Positions 7,923 to 15,806 of a DNA stretch of 64,000 bases are shown here, piece by piece; position 1 is the stretch's first letter; every line of letters starts with the position of its first letter. Source of the stretch: Candidatus Gastranaerophilales bacterium (GTDB lineage Bacteria > Cyanobacteriota > Vampirovibrionia > Gastranaerophilales > Gastranaerophilaceae). A model generated the notes under the pieces. It saw only the letters and a program-made list of their open reading frames with translations. It did no database searches and was not told the DNA's origin. The stretch is taken from contig CALVBU010000004.1 in the NCBI GenBank assembly GCA_944325875.1, forward strand, positions 62,001 through 126,000, read 5' to 3'. A program made the translations under genes and the position numbers.

Positions 7923-9815
7923 TTAATTCAAATCGTGTTCTATAAGCGTAATAAATTCATTGACAAGTGTTTCATTCCATTTTTTACCGCAATCTTTTTT
8001 GATTTCTTCAAGTGCTTCCTGAGGGCTAAGTTTGCTTCTGTATGTTCTTTGTTCTGTGAGTGCAAAATAAGCATCAACTATCAGGATAATTTGTGATGTT
8101 AATGGAATTTCATTTTTTGAAATTTTGGCAGGATAACCGCTTCCATCCCAGTTTTCATGGTGATGTTCAATTATCGGAATTATATCTTGGATATATGATA
8201 TCGGTTGTAGTATTTCTTTTGCTGCAATTATTGGGTGTTCTTTTATGTGATTTTTTTCTTCTTCCGTGAGAGGTGTTGTTTTTAATAGCAATTCTTTCGG
8301 AAGCATAAGGTTTCCGATATCATATAATAAAACTGCGATTTTAAGTTTATCGATATCATCTTTTGATAAATCAAAGCGTTTAGCAAGACTTACTGCTGTT
8401 AATAGTTTTGATTTTACAATTCCGTTCTCATGAAGCGGGTTGTAGGTTTGAGTTAAGATATCTGCAACTGAGTATAAAATCTCTTTTTGTGATTGATTAG
8501 TTTTTAGTTTTTCGCATAATTCATCAGAAAGTGATTTTGGAATTGGCATATTATGTTTTGATAGGATATCTGTGAATGTATTTACGGCTACTTCCTGCCA
8601 TGAAATTTCTGATGCTGTACTTGCAAGGGTTACTTGATTTCTTCCGTTGCGTTTTGAATTATACATTGCCTGATCTGTCAATTCTAGCAATTCTTCAAGA
8701 TTATCCGAATGCTCTAAAAATGTTGCAACTCCGATGCTTGCAGTGATATGACCTATTGTATCCAATTCTTTTTCTTCGATTGCTTTTCTAATACGTTCGG
8801 CAGCAATCATTGCACCTTCTGAAGCAATTCCCGGGAGCAGAATGTTGAATTCTTCTCCGCCCATTCTTGCTGCAATATCTATTGAACGTGCGTTTGTTTT
8901 TAATACATCAGCAACGGTTTTGATTGCCAAATCTCCGTATGCGTGCCCAAACTTGTCATTAATGTGTTTTAAAAAGTCTAAATCAATCCCGATTATGCTG
9001 AACGGTTGGTTATTACGAATAGAACGTACAGCTTCTTTTTTTATGTAGTCTTCAAAAAATCTTCTATTATAAAGCCCTGTCAATCCGTCAGTGACAGCCT
9101 GTTCTTTTACTGCTTCAAAAAGGTCTGCAACAGTAATTGCAATTTCTATTTGTTGTGCAAACATTGATAAAAAATCTGTTTCAGATTTTGCTAATTCTTC
9201 TCTTGATGAAAATACGCCGAATATTCCGAATGGTTTTTCTCTTGAATATAGTGGAATTGTAATTATTGATTTTACAGATTTGTCTTCCAGAACTTTACTT
9301 ACTAATTCTTCTGAAATATCTGGCATGATTGCTCTGAGTGTGCTTGCAATATCTGTTGTTTGATGAATTTTTCGTTGTTCAAGAGTTTGTGCAAAAATGG
9401 CCTCTTTTGTATACGCAAGTCGTCTTGTTTGAATTGGTTCGGTAAGCACAATATCAGCTCGTTTTATTGTAACATCTTGCGATTCAGCAAGTACCATAAG
9501 ATAGTCCCCGTTCTCATCAGTGAACTTTCTCATAATTGTGCAATGTAAATATCCGAGTTCTCCCTGAATTGTGTTTACGATAGTTTCCATAACACTGATA
9601 AGCGGTTTGGAAGAATTCATCATATCCCAGATGTGCTGTATTGTTAGCATTCTTTTATTTGCAACATTGAGTTCATAAGTTCTTTCTTTGATTTCTTTTT
9701 CGAGCTGCAAGTTGCGTTCGTAAATTTCTAAAAAATCTTGTTTTCCGCTGTAGATATTACTTTCTACTTCGGAAATCTTTTTTCTTAGCTCGTTTATTTT
9801 ATCAAAGAATTTCAT
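7923..9815 (-). CDS. GAF-GGDEF-(degenerate) HD-GYP signalling protein
   Basis: This 630-aa cytosolic protein appears to make, and perhaps sense or degrade, cyclic di-GMP. Residues 1-55 are a coiled coil; about 60-235 is a GAF-type sensor; about 245-400 is a GGDEF domain with an intact ARMGGEEF active loop near residue 318 and an RxxD inhibitory site (RSID) exactly five residues before it; about 440-625 is an HD-GYP domain. The last keeps HHENWDGSGYPA near residue 550 and an IKEHP histidine. However, the signature HDIGK has become YDIGN, so one metal-ligand His is lost and phosphodiesterase activity is doubtful. It is the first gene of the operon with thiL and ispD, a placement with no obvious functional logic. 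Confidence 0.93.
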   Translation of the reverse strand: MKFFDKINELRKKISEVESNIYSGKQDFLEIYERNLQLEKEIKERTYELNVANKRMLTIQHIWDMMNSSKPLISVMETIVNTIQGELGYLHCTIMRKFTDENGDYLMVLAESQDVTIKRADIVLTEPIQTRRLAYTKEAIFAQTLEQRKIHQTTDIASTLRAIMPDISEELVSKVLEDKSVKSIITIPLYSREKPFGIFGVFSSREELAKSETDFLSMFAQQIEIAITVADLFEAVKEQAVTDGLTGLYNRRFFEDYIKKEAVRSIRNNQPFSIIGIDLDFLKHINDKFGHAYGDLAIKTVADVLKTNARSIDIAARMGGEEFNILLPGIASEGAMIAAERIRKAIEEKELDTIGHITASIGVATFLEHSDNLEELLELTDQAMYNSKRNGRNQVTLASTASEISWQEVAVNTFTDILSKHNMPIPKSLSDELCEKLKTNQSQKEILYSVADILTQTYNPLHENGIVKSKLLTAVSLAKRFDLSKDDIDKLKIAVLLYDIGNLMLPKELLLKTTPLTEEEKNHIKEHPIIAAKEILQPISYIQDIIPIIEHHHENWDGSGYPAKISKNEIPLTSQIILIVDAYFALTEQRTYRSKLSPQEALEEIKKDCGKKWNETLVNEFITLIEHDLN

Positions 9816-9879
9816 TAAAAGACCTGTGTTTATAATGCTTTACTTCTTAATTATACAACATTTTCGGGATTTTACAATA

Positions 9880-10827
9880 TTAATGTAAAAAAGCTGCCCC
9901 AATTACGCCGGAATAATCGCCTAATTCAGCTTTTTTGAATTCTATTTTTGTTGCTGGGACTGGAAGACATTTTGCTCGAGCTTTTTTTATAGTTTTCTGA
10001 TAAAAGTAATCCACAGCTTCAATAAGTCCTCCTCCGAGGATTATAAGTTTAGGGTTAATAAAGTTAATTATACTTGCAATTCCGCCAGATAAGTATTCAG
10101 AGGCTTCAGTTACACATTGGATTACAAGTTCATCATCGCGTTCGATTGATTTCTGTATCATACTTGAGCTAATTGACTTTCCACTCTCAAGATAGTCCAA
10201 AATTACAGAGTGACGACCTTTTCTAAGTGCACCCTCTATTCTTTTTTCAATAGCAGAACGAGATGCGTAGGCTTCAAGGCAACCGTGAGCTCCGCAAGCA
10301 CATTGTCTACCGTTCAAATCAACAATCATATGCCCTATTTCACCGGCAGTTCCAGTTGCACCGTGAATTATTTTTCCATTTTTTACAATAGATGAGCCAA
10401 CTCCTGTCCCTACAAATATGCATACAAAATCGTCACAACCTTTTGCAGCACCAAACATCATTTCACCCATTGCAGCTATTTCTACGTCATTACCTAAGTA
10501 TACAGGAAGATTAAAATGACTTGTTAGATGTTCTCTAATGTTTAGGTCATAACAATCAAGATTAGGGGCTCCGATTAAAATTCCATTTTCTCTATCTACT
10601 TGACCGGCAGCTCCTACTCCTATTGATTCAATTTCTTGGAGTGGAATATCACTTTCTTGCAAAAGTTCTTCAATTCCTTCTATCATCTTACGGATAATAT
10701 TTTTGGGGCCTTTATCTTTTTTCGTTTTTTTCTTGACGTGATGAACTATTTCTCCCGTAGTTTTATCTACTAGGGCTATTAGAATTTTTGTTCCGCCTAA
10801 ATCTATACCTATCGAAAACTTTTTCAT
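9880..10827 (-). CDS. ROK-family sugar kinase, probably glucokinase
   Basis: This 315-aa protein has the actin-like ATPase fold of ROK kinases. GIDLGGTKILIALVD (phosphate 1) is at the start, the sugar-binding stretch includes GAPNLDCYD and GTGVGSSIVKNGKIIHG, and the zinc site CACGAHGCLE follows GEIGHMIV, with the catalytic and sugar-contacting residues expected of bacterial glucokinases. Phosphorylation of glucose fits the nearby divergent amylase-like gene. Specificity for glucose over N-acetylmannosamine or fructose is inferred. The ATG has a -10 TATAAT only eight bases upstream, so the mRNA may be leaderless. Confidence 0.9.
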   Translation of the reverse strand: MKKFSIGIDLGGTKILIALVDKTTGEIVHHVKKKTKKDKGPKNIIRKMIEGIEELLQESDIPLQEIESIGVGAAGQVDRENGILIGAPNLDCYDLNIREHLTSHFNLPVYLGNDVEIAAMGEMMFGAAKGCDDFVCIFVGTGVGSSIVKNGKIIHGATGTAGEIGHMIVDLNGRQCACGAHGCLEAYASRSAIEKRIEGALRKGRHSVILDYLESGKSISSSMIQKSIERDDELVIQCVTEASEYLSGGIASIINFINPKLIILGGGLIEAVDYFYQKTIKKARAKCLPVPATKIEFKKAELGDYSGVIGAAFLH

Positions 10828-10835
10828 ACACCTGC

Positions 10836-10864
10836 ATTATATATTAAAAATTCATTTTAGTAAA
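10836..10864 (-). promoter_or_regulatory. Promoter of the ROK kinase, start at or next to the ATG
   Basis: On the minus strand TTTACT (10864-10859), a 17-base spacer and TATAAT (10841-10836) end eight bases before the ATG at 10827. Transcription would begin at about the start codon. A short AGG within the eight bases is too close to the expected +1 to act as a normal ribosome site. Confidence 0.6.
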
Positions 10865-10948
10865 CAGATAATGTTTTATATAATTTTACGATTTGCAAAA
10901 AATCATTATATCTGCTAGCATGTTCTTGTTGGTAGGGAAAGAGAGATT

Positions 10949-12493
10949 ATGGATATGAAAAAATTTTTGGTAATAGCTTCTGTATTATTGTTTACAGCAG
11001 GACAAGTAACTGCGAAAGATGCTTGGGTAAATAATTTACGGAGTAATTTCCTTAATCATTCCACAGTTATTTATGCTGTTAACCTTAGAAATTTTAATGC
11101 TCAAGATACTAACAAAAACGGTGTTATTGATTTTGATGAAGGTGAAGAAAGCGGAACTTTTTTGAATGCCATTGCAAGGCTTGATGAACTTCAAGCGAAT
11201 AGTGTTAATGCTATCCATTTATTACCTATCACACCTGTTGGGAAAACGAAAGCTCTCGGAACTGCCGGTTCACTATATTCGGCTGCGGGATTTAATTCTC
11301 TTAATCCTCAGTTAAAAAGTGATAAGACGATGTTAACTATCGAAGAACAGGCTAAAAAGTTTATAAATGAAGCTCACGAAAGAGGTATTGCCGTTATTGT
11401 CGATGTACCGGCATGCGGTTCTTATGACTTCTATTTGCAACGACCGGAACTTTTTGTAAAAGATAAATCAGGTCAACCTGTTATTCCTGCTGATTGGACA
11501 GATGTAAGATTATTAAATAGCGGTACTGAAACTGTTATTAATCGTGACGTATTTAATGTTTATAGAGAATATGTTGATTTTGTGATGGATTTAGGGGTGG
11601 ATGGTATTAGAGCAGATGTTGCTCATAGCAAACCTGCTAAATTCTGGAAAGAATTAATTGATTATTCAAGACAACGTGATCCGCAAATCCTTTGGCTTGC
11701 GGAATCTTCTGATTCTTGGAAAGATTCTGTTTCTGATTATACTGTCTATACTCCGTATGATAAGTTGCTTCAAGCAGGTTTTGACGGTTACTACGGAAGT
11801 TATTTCAATATGAAAAATTGGAAGACCGGAAAAGAATTGATGAATCAAGTTAATTTGGACTTGAGTCTTGAAAAGAAATTTGGAGAACCGAAAAGTGTAA
11901 TAGGCAGTTTTACGACTCATGATGAACTAAGTCCTATTCTTGTTAACGGTGAAAAATATAGTAAAATGATAATGTGGCTAAATGCGACATTGCCTGTTAA
12001 TGCATATTTCCTTGATGGATTTGATACCGGCGATAAATATATTTATTTTTGGGCAAATAAAAAAGCTCCTAAAACTTACACTGATGACGATTTCTATTTC
12101 GTTCACAGAGGTAAAATTGATATATTTAATTTCTCTGCAAGACCGGGTGGAAATAATTTAGAATTACAAAAAGAATTTAGACGAGCAAATGAGTTTAAAA
12201 AGTATGTTGATTCTCTTTATAAAGTCGGACGTTTTAAACAGTTGAAAGCAAACAATCCGTCAGTTTTTGCCTACGCAATTTCAGGTAATAAAAATACTGT
12301 TATTGTTATCGGAAATATCAACTTCCGTGCTACTGAAACTGCAACTGTAAGTATTCCAAAATTTAGTCAGCAGCTTGATGTAATTCCTATTCTTTTAGAA
12401 AGTGTTCCAGTGTCTCAAAAAGGGAAAATTAAGGTCGAATTGATGCCTGGTGAACTTCAGGTTTTCCAAGTTGGAGAATTTGAAATTAAGTAG
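10949..12493 (+). CDS. Secreted GH13 alpha-amylase-family protein with an EF-hand-like loop
   Basis: A signal peptide (MKKFLVIASVLLFTAGQVTA) exports this 514-aa protein. The catalytic barrel shows the GH13 residues: nucleophile Asp near 222 in GIRADVAH, acid/base Glu near 252 in LWLAESS, and third Asp near 325 in TTHDELS, plus the early ITPVG segment. Region I and the usual NHD are divergent. Residues 53-64 form a perfect 12-residue EF-hand calcium loop (DTNKNGVIDFDE), an unusual insertion at the first barrel strands. The C-terminus is a beta domain. Substrate (starch, maltodextrin or trehalose-like) is unclear. ATGs at 10949 and 10955 are both usable; AGGGAAAGAGAG lies just upstream. Confidence 0.85.
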   Translation: MDMKKFLVIASVLLFTAGQVTAKDAWVNNLRSNFLNHSTVIYAVNLRNFNAQDTNKNGVIDFDEGEESGTFLNAIARLDELQANSVNAIHLLPITPVGKTKALGTAGSLYSAAGFNSLNPQLKSDKTMLTIEEQAKKFINEAHERGIAVIVDVPACGSYDFYLQRPELFVKDKSGQPVIPADWTDVRLLNSGTETVINRDVFNVYREYVDFVMDLGVDGIRADVAHSKPAKFWKELIDYSRQRDPQILWLAESSDSWKDSVSDYTVYTPYDKLLQAGFDGYYGSYFNMKNWKTGKELMNQVNLDLSLEKKFGEPKSVIGSFTTHDELSPILVNGEKYSKMIMWLNATLPVNAYFLDGFDTGDKYIYFWANKKAPKTYTDDDFYFVHRGKIDIFNFSARPGGNNLELQKEFRRANEFKKYVDSLYKVGRFKQLKANNPSVFAYAISGNKNTVIVIGNINFRATETATVSIPKFSQQLDVIPILLESVPVSQKGKIKVELMPGELQVFQVGEFEIK

Positions 12494-12528
12494 CAAAAAT
12501 TTCTTTTTTCCCATTTTACCAATGATGA

Positions 12529-13467
12529 ATGATTATGAATTTTCCTATTAATTCTGCATCCGAAAACAAAAAATATTTTATAAATTCGCAAAAAACTGCG
12601 GAACATACTTCTATGCCTAAACAAGATCTTGGAGAGAATAAAAAGAATAAATCTGTCCCTAATGGGACTAAAAAAATTCTTGCAGGGCTAAGTGGGCTAG
12701 GTGTGATAGGGTTATCTATTGTTTTAATTAGTAAATCGAAAAAGAATTCTGTAACTAAAAAATTAGTAAATGAAACTGATGGAATTAGTGGAATAAAAAA
12801 TAAAATTAAAAATGATTATTTAACTAAAAAATCTAAAATAATTGAAGATTGTAAATCTAATGTTGTCGATGAAAAAGAAATCCAAAAATATAATGACATG
12901 AAAAATGAGATTTCGGGTAAAATTAAGTCAACTTTAAAAGATTTACAGGCTGATTCTGAATGGGTTGAATTAAGAAAAATTAGAAAATCTCTTTTAAAAA
13001 TTCTAAATGCTGATAAAAAAAGTTCTCAGCATGATGTGGCATCTAAAAAAATAGAACTTGTAAATAATATTTTGATATGTAAACTTTATCCAGAAGAAGA
13101 ACAAGCCTTTAAAGATACTACACTTATGGATATATCAGATGCTATTGAGGTTATAAAAACTCCGTTTAATTCTCTTAATGAATTTAATACTGCGTTTTAT
13201 GCAAAACAAAAATATGATTTTGACTTTGCTGAAAATGAAAAATTCTTCTATAAAGAATGTAATCTTACTTTGAAAGATTTATTCCCAGATGATATGAAAA
13301 AATATGATTATGCAAACGAAAAAATTAAAGAACTTAATCTAGAGCCAAAAACTAAATTGCATGAAAAATTAGTAGAATTAGCAAAAGAATTTCAGGTATC
13401 TGAGGATGTCAAAAAATTGAAAAATTTGAATAAAACAGAAGCCCAGACTTCCCCTATTATTGCTTGA
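12529..13467 (+). CDS. Membrane-anchored helical protein, function unknown
   Basis: The 312-aa product has an unstructured, Asn/Lys-rich N-terminus, one hydrophobic segment around residues 50-68 (ILAGLSGLGVIGLSIVLIS), and a long Lys/Glu-rich helical remainder (KNKIKNDYLTKKSKIIEDC). The pattern matches other large lineage proteins in this window that pair a short hydrophobic helix with coiled coil, and I recognise no named family. Starts at 12529 and 12535 are both possible; neither has a good ribosome site. Its stop codon lies inside the -35 of the next promoter. Confidence 0.65.
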   Translation: MIMNFPINSASENKKYFINSQKTAEHTSMPKQDLGENKKNKSVPNGTKKILAGLSGLGVIGLSIVLISKSKKNSVTKKLVNETDGISGIKNKIKNDYLTKKSKIIEDCKSNVVDEKEIQKYNDMKNEISGKIKSTLKDLQADSEWVELRKIRKSLLKILNADKKSSQHDVASKKIELVNNILICKLYPEEEQAFKDTTLMDISDAIEVIKTPFNSLNEFNTAFYAKQKYDFDFAENEKFFYKECNLTLKDLFPDDMKKYDYANEKIKELNLEPKTKLHEKLVELAKEFQVSEDVKKLKNLNKTEAQTSPIIA

Positions 13468-13491
13468 CATAGCCCTTTTAGCAGGTAAAAT
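13464..13491 (+). promoter_or_regulatory. Strong promoter of the NifU-like/GGGtGRT operon
   Basis: Perfect -35 TTGACA (13464-13469), a 16-base spacer and -10 TAAAAT (13486-13491). The -35 overlaps the TGA stop of the preceding gene. AGGGAG (13511-13516) lies eight bases before the ATG at 13525. Confidence 0.75.
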
Positions 13492-13524
13492 CATAGTTGT
13501 ATATAACCGAAGGGAGTATAGAAA

Positions 13525-14229
13525 ATGTTGGATCGTATACAAATTACAAAAGAAGTAGAAGAAATGTGCTGCGTAAAACGCGGTGTAAAAGGTGAACCTG
13601 CTCCTATCCCTCAAGAAGGTGAATGGACAAAGTCTAAAGAAATTAAAGATATTTCTGGTTTGACTCACGGATGCGGATGTTGCGCACCTCAACAAGGTAC
13701 TTGTAAATTAACTCTTAATGTTAAAGACGGTATCATTCAAGAAGCTTTGGTAGAAACATTGGGTTGTTCAGGTATGACTCACTCAGCTGCTATGGCTGCA
13801 GAAATTCTTCCTGGTAAAACTTTGTTGGAAGCTTTGAATACTGACCTTGTTTGTGATGCTATCAACGTTGCAATGAGAGAATTGTTCTTGCAAATCGTTT
13901 ACGGACGTACCCAAACAGCTTTCTCAGAAGGCGGACTTCCTGTAGGTGCAGGACTTGAAGATTTAGGTAAAGGTCTTCGTTCTCAAGTTGGTACTATTTT
14001 CTCAACTAAACAAAAAGGCCCTAGATATTTGGAAGTTGCTGAAGGTTATGTTCTTGAACTTGGCTTGGATAAAAATGATGAAATCATTGGTTATAAGTTT
14101 GTTCACTTGGGCAAATTTATGGAAGCTGTTAAAAAAGGCGTAGATCCTAAAGAAGCTTTGGAAAAATTCACAGGTACTTACGGCAGATTTGCCGACGCTG
14201 TTAAAAAGATTGATCCTAGAAAAGAATAG
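13525..14229 (+). CDS. NifU-like iron-sulfur scaffold protein paired with GGGtGRT
   Basis: This 234-aa protein has a NifU/IscU-type core: ETLGCSGMTHSAAMAAEILPGKTL resembles the scaffold loop with its conserved Cys. Additional cysteines come from ISGLTHGCGCCAPQQGTC, the short N-terminal segment and DLVCDAI. It lacks the full IscU Cys-triad layout, so cluster assembly is inferred from homology. This family is usually found next to the GGGtGRT protein, as here, and the pair's joint role is not established. Codon use is strongly biased, suggesting high expression. Confidence 0.85.
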   Translation: MLDRIQITKEVEEMCCVKRGVKGEPAPIPQEGEWTKSKEIKDISGLTHGCGCCAPQQGTCKLTLNVKDGIIQEALVETLGCSGMTHSAAMAAEILPGKTLLEALNTDLVCDAINVAMRELFLQIVYGRTQTAFSEGGLPVGAGLEDLGKGLRSQVGTIFSTKQKGPRYLEVAEGYVLELGLDKNDEIIGYKFVHLGKFMEAVKKGVDPKEALEKFTGTYGRFADAVKKIDPRKE

Positions 14230-14305
14230 GTCATCTGGTCAATCCGCACAAATTCATTTAGCGGAATTAGTTATGTAAACAAAATTAATTAAAGAGGAAA
14301 TAAAA

Positions 14306-15310
14306 ATGGCTATTAAATTTGAAGGACAAGACAGACGTCAGGCTAAATTAAACAAAATTTTGCCTGAGTATGGTTTCAAATCTTTAGAAGATGCTAAAGC
14401 TTTATGCGATTCTAAAGGTGTTAACGTTGATGAAATCGTTAAAGGAATTCAGCCTATCGCATTTGAAAATGCTGTATGGGCTTATACATTAGGTGCAGCT
14501 ATTGCAATCAAAAAAGAAGCTAAAGATGCTGCTGAAGCTGCAACTTATATTGGTGAAGGTTTGCAAGCATTTTGTGTACCTGGTTCAGTAGGTGACACAA
14601 GAAAAGTAGGCTTGGGCCATGGTAACTTAGCTGCTATGTTGTTAAGAGAAGAAACAAAATGTTTCTGCTTCTTAGCTGGTCACGAATCATTCGCAGCTGC
14701 TGAAGGTGCTATCGGTATTGCAAGAAATGCTAACAAAGTTAGAAAAGAACCTTTAAGAGTTATCTTGAATGGTCTTGGTAAAGATGCTGCTTACATCATT
14801 TCAAGAATTAACGGTTTTACTTCTGTTGAAACTAAATATGATTACAAAACAGGCGAATTGAAAATCGTTAAAGAACAAGCTTTCTCAGATGGTGAAAGAG
14901 CAAAAGTAAAATGCTACGGTGCTGATGATGTATCAGAAGGCGTTGCAATTATGATTCATGAAGGTGTTGATGTTTCTATTACAGGTAACTCAACTAACCC
15001 TACTCGTTTCCAACACCCAGTAGCTGGTACTTACAAAAAATGGTGCTTCGAAAACGGTAGAAAATACTTCTCAGTAGCATCTGGTGGTGGTACTGGAAGA
15101 ACTCTTCACCCAGATAACGTAGCTGCAGGTCCTGCTTCTTACGGTATGACAGATACTATGGGAAGAATGCACGGTGATGCTCAGTTTGCTGGTTCATCAT
15201 CAGTTCCTGCTCACGTAGAAATGATGGGTATTATCGGTATGGGTAACAACCCTATGGTTGGTGCTAGCGTAGCTGTTGCAGTAGCTGTTGCAGGTGCTTT
15301 AGCTAAGTAA
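14306..15310 (+). CDS. GGGtGRT protein, function unknown
   Basis: The 334-aa product carries the name-giving motif in SVASGGGTGRTLHPD near residues 255-270, followed by YGMTDTMGRMHGDAQFAGSSSVPAHVEMMG. An earlier GDTRKVGLGHGNLAAMLL and CFCFLAGHESFAAAEGA are also typical of the conserved family. The family is widespread in anaerobes and nearly always adjacent to the NifU-like protein; its reaction is not known to me. The gap to the preceding gene is 76 bases with an AAAGAGGAAA ribosome site, so they form one operon ending at the terminator at 15335. Strong codon bias suggests abundance. Confidence 0.9.
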   Translation: MAIKFEGQDRRQAKLNKILPEYGFKSLEDAKALCDSKGVNVDEIVKGIQPIAFENAVWAYTLGAAIAIKKEAKDAAEAATYIGEGLQAFCVPGSVGDTRKVGLGHGNLAAMLLREETKCFCFLAGHESFAAAEGAIGIARNANKVRKEPLRVILNGLGKDAAYIISRINGFTSVETKYDYKTGELKIVKEQAFSDGERAKVKCYGADDVSEGVAIMIHEGVDVSITGNSTNPTRFQHPVAGTYKKWCFENGRKYFSVASGGGTGRTLHPDNVAAGPASYGMTDTMGRMHGDAQFAGSSSVPAHVEMMGIIGMGNNPMVGASVAVAVAVAGALAK

Positions 15311-15334
15311 GCTTAAACCAAAAGTATAAAATAA

Positions 15335-15364
15335 GAAAGCCTCCAATTTTGGAGGCTTTTTTAT
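15335..15364 (+). terminator. Terminator after the GGGtGRT operon
   Basis: AAAGCCTCC (15336-15344) pairs with GGAGGCTTT (15351-15359), followed by a T run. The reverse complement also has a T-rich flank, so it may serve the converging minus-strand operon. Confidence 0.9.
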
Positions 15365-15395
15365 TTTAAATAGATAACTTCTAAATGATTTTTTA

Positions 15396-15806
15396 TTATT
15401 CTCTAACAAAGAACTGAGCCATTGTCATAGGTTCTTGAGGATTGTCTTTTGAATATACTTTCATTACATAAGCGCCTGGTTGGTTTATTACGATATAATC
15501 ATCGTAATAGTACATTTGCTCGTCTTTTAATCTTACCGTATTTGCCCAATATAATTTGTAACCTAGACGTTCTTGAGCATTATCTTTCTTTATGATTTGG
15601 ATATAAATAAATCTTGAATGAACTTTTTTAGGCATTAATACAAGATAATAAATCCTTACATTTGGCTTAAATACTGAGGAGTAGTCCATAATGTTTTCTT
15701 TTGTTATTGGATTTTTGTTAAACAAAATTGCCGGCTTATCTCCAGTGCAGGCCGTTGTTGTAAATAATAGTATTAATGCTGTGAAAAATAAGATAATCTT
15801 TTTCAT
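15396..15806 (-). CDS. Small lipoprotein, function unknown
   Basis: The 136-aa product begins with a lipoprotein signal, MKKIILFFTALILLFTTTAC, with cysteine at about residue 20 after TTA. The mature domain is beta-rich with many Tyr residues (QMYYYDDYIVINQPGAYVMKVY), ending in a strand QFFVRE. It overlaps the stop of the TPR gene by one base (TAATG), so translation is coupled and the two proteins may work together in the envelope. No family is recognised. Confidence 0.75.
   Translation of the reverse strand: MKKIILFFTALILLFTTTACTGDKPAILFNKNPITKENIMDYSSVFKPNVRIYYLVLMPKKVHSRFIYIQIIKKDNAQERLGYKLYWANTVRLKDEQMYYYDDYIVINQPGAYVMKVYSKDNPQEPMTMAQFFVRE

Noticed and set aside
13378-13695. 105-codon minus-strand ORF over the NifU-like promoter
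   Set aside because: It runs across a strong promoter and into a strongly biased gene; no start signal, low-complexity translation.
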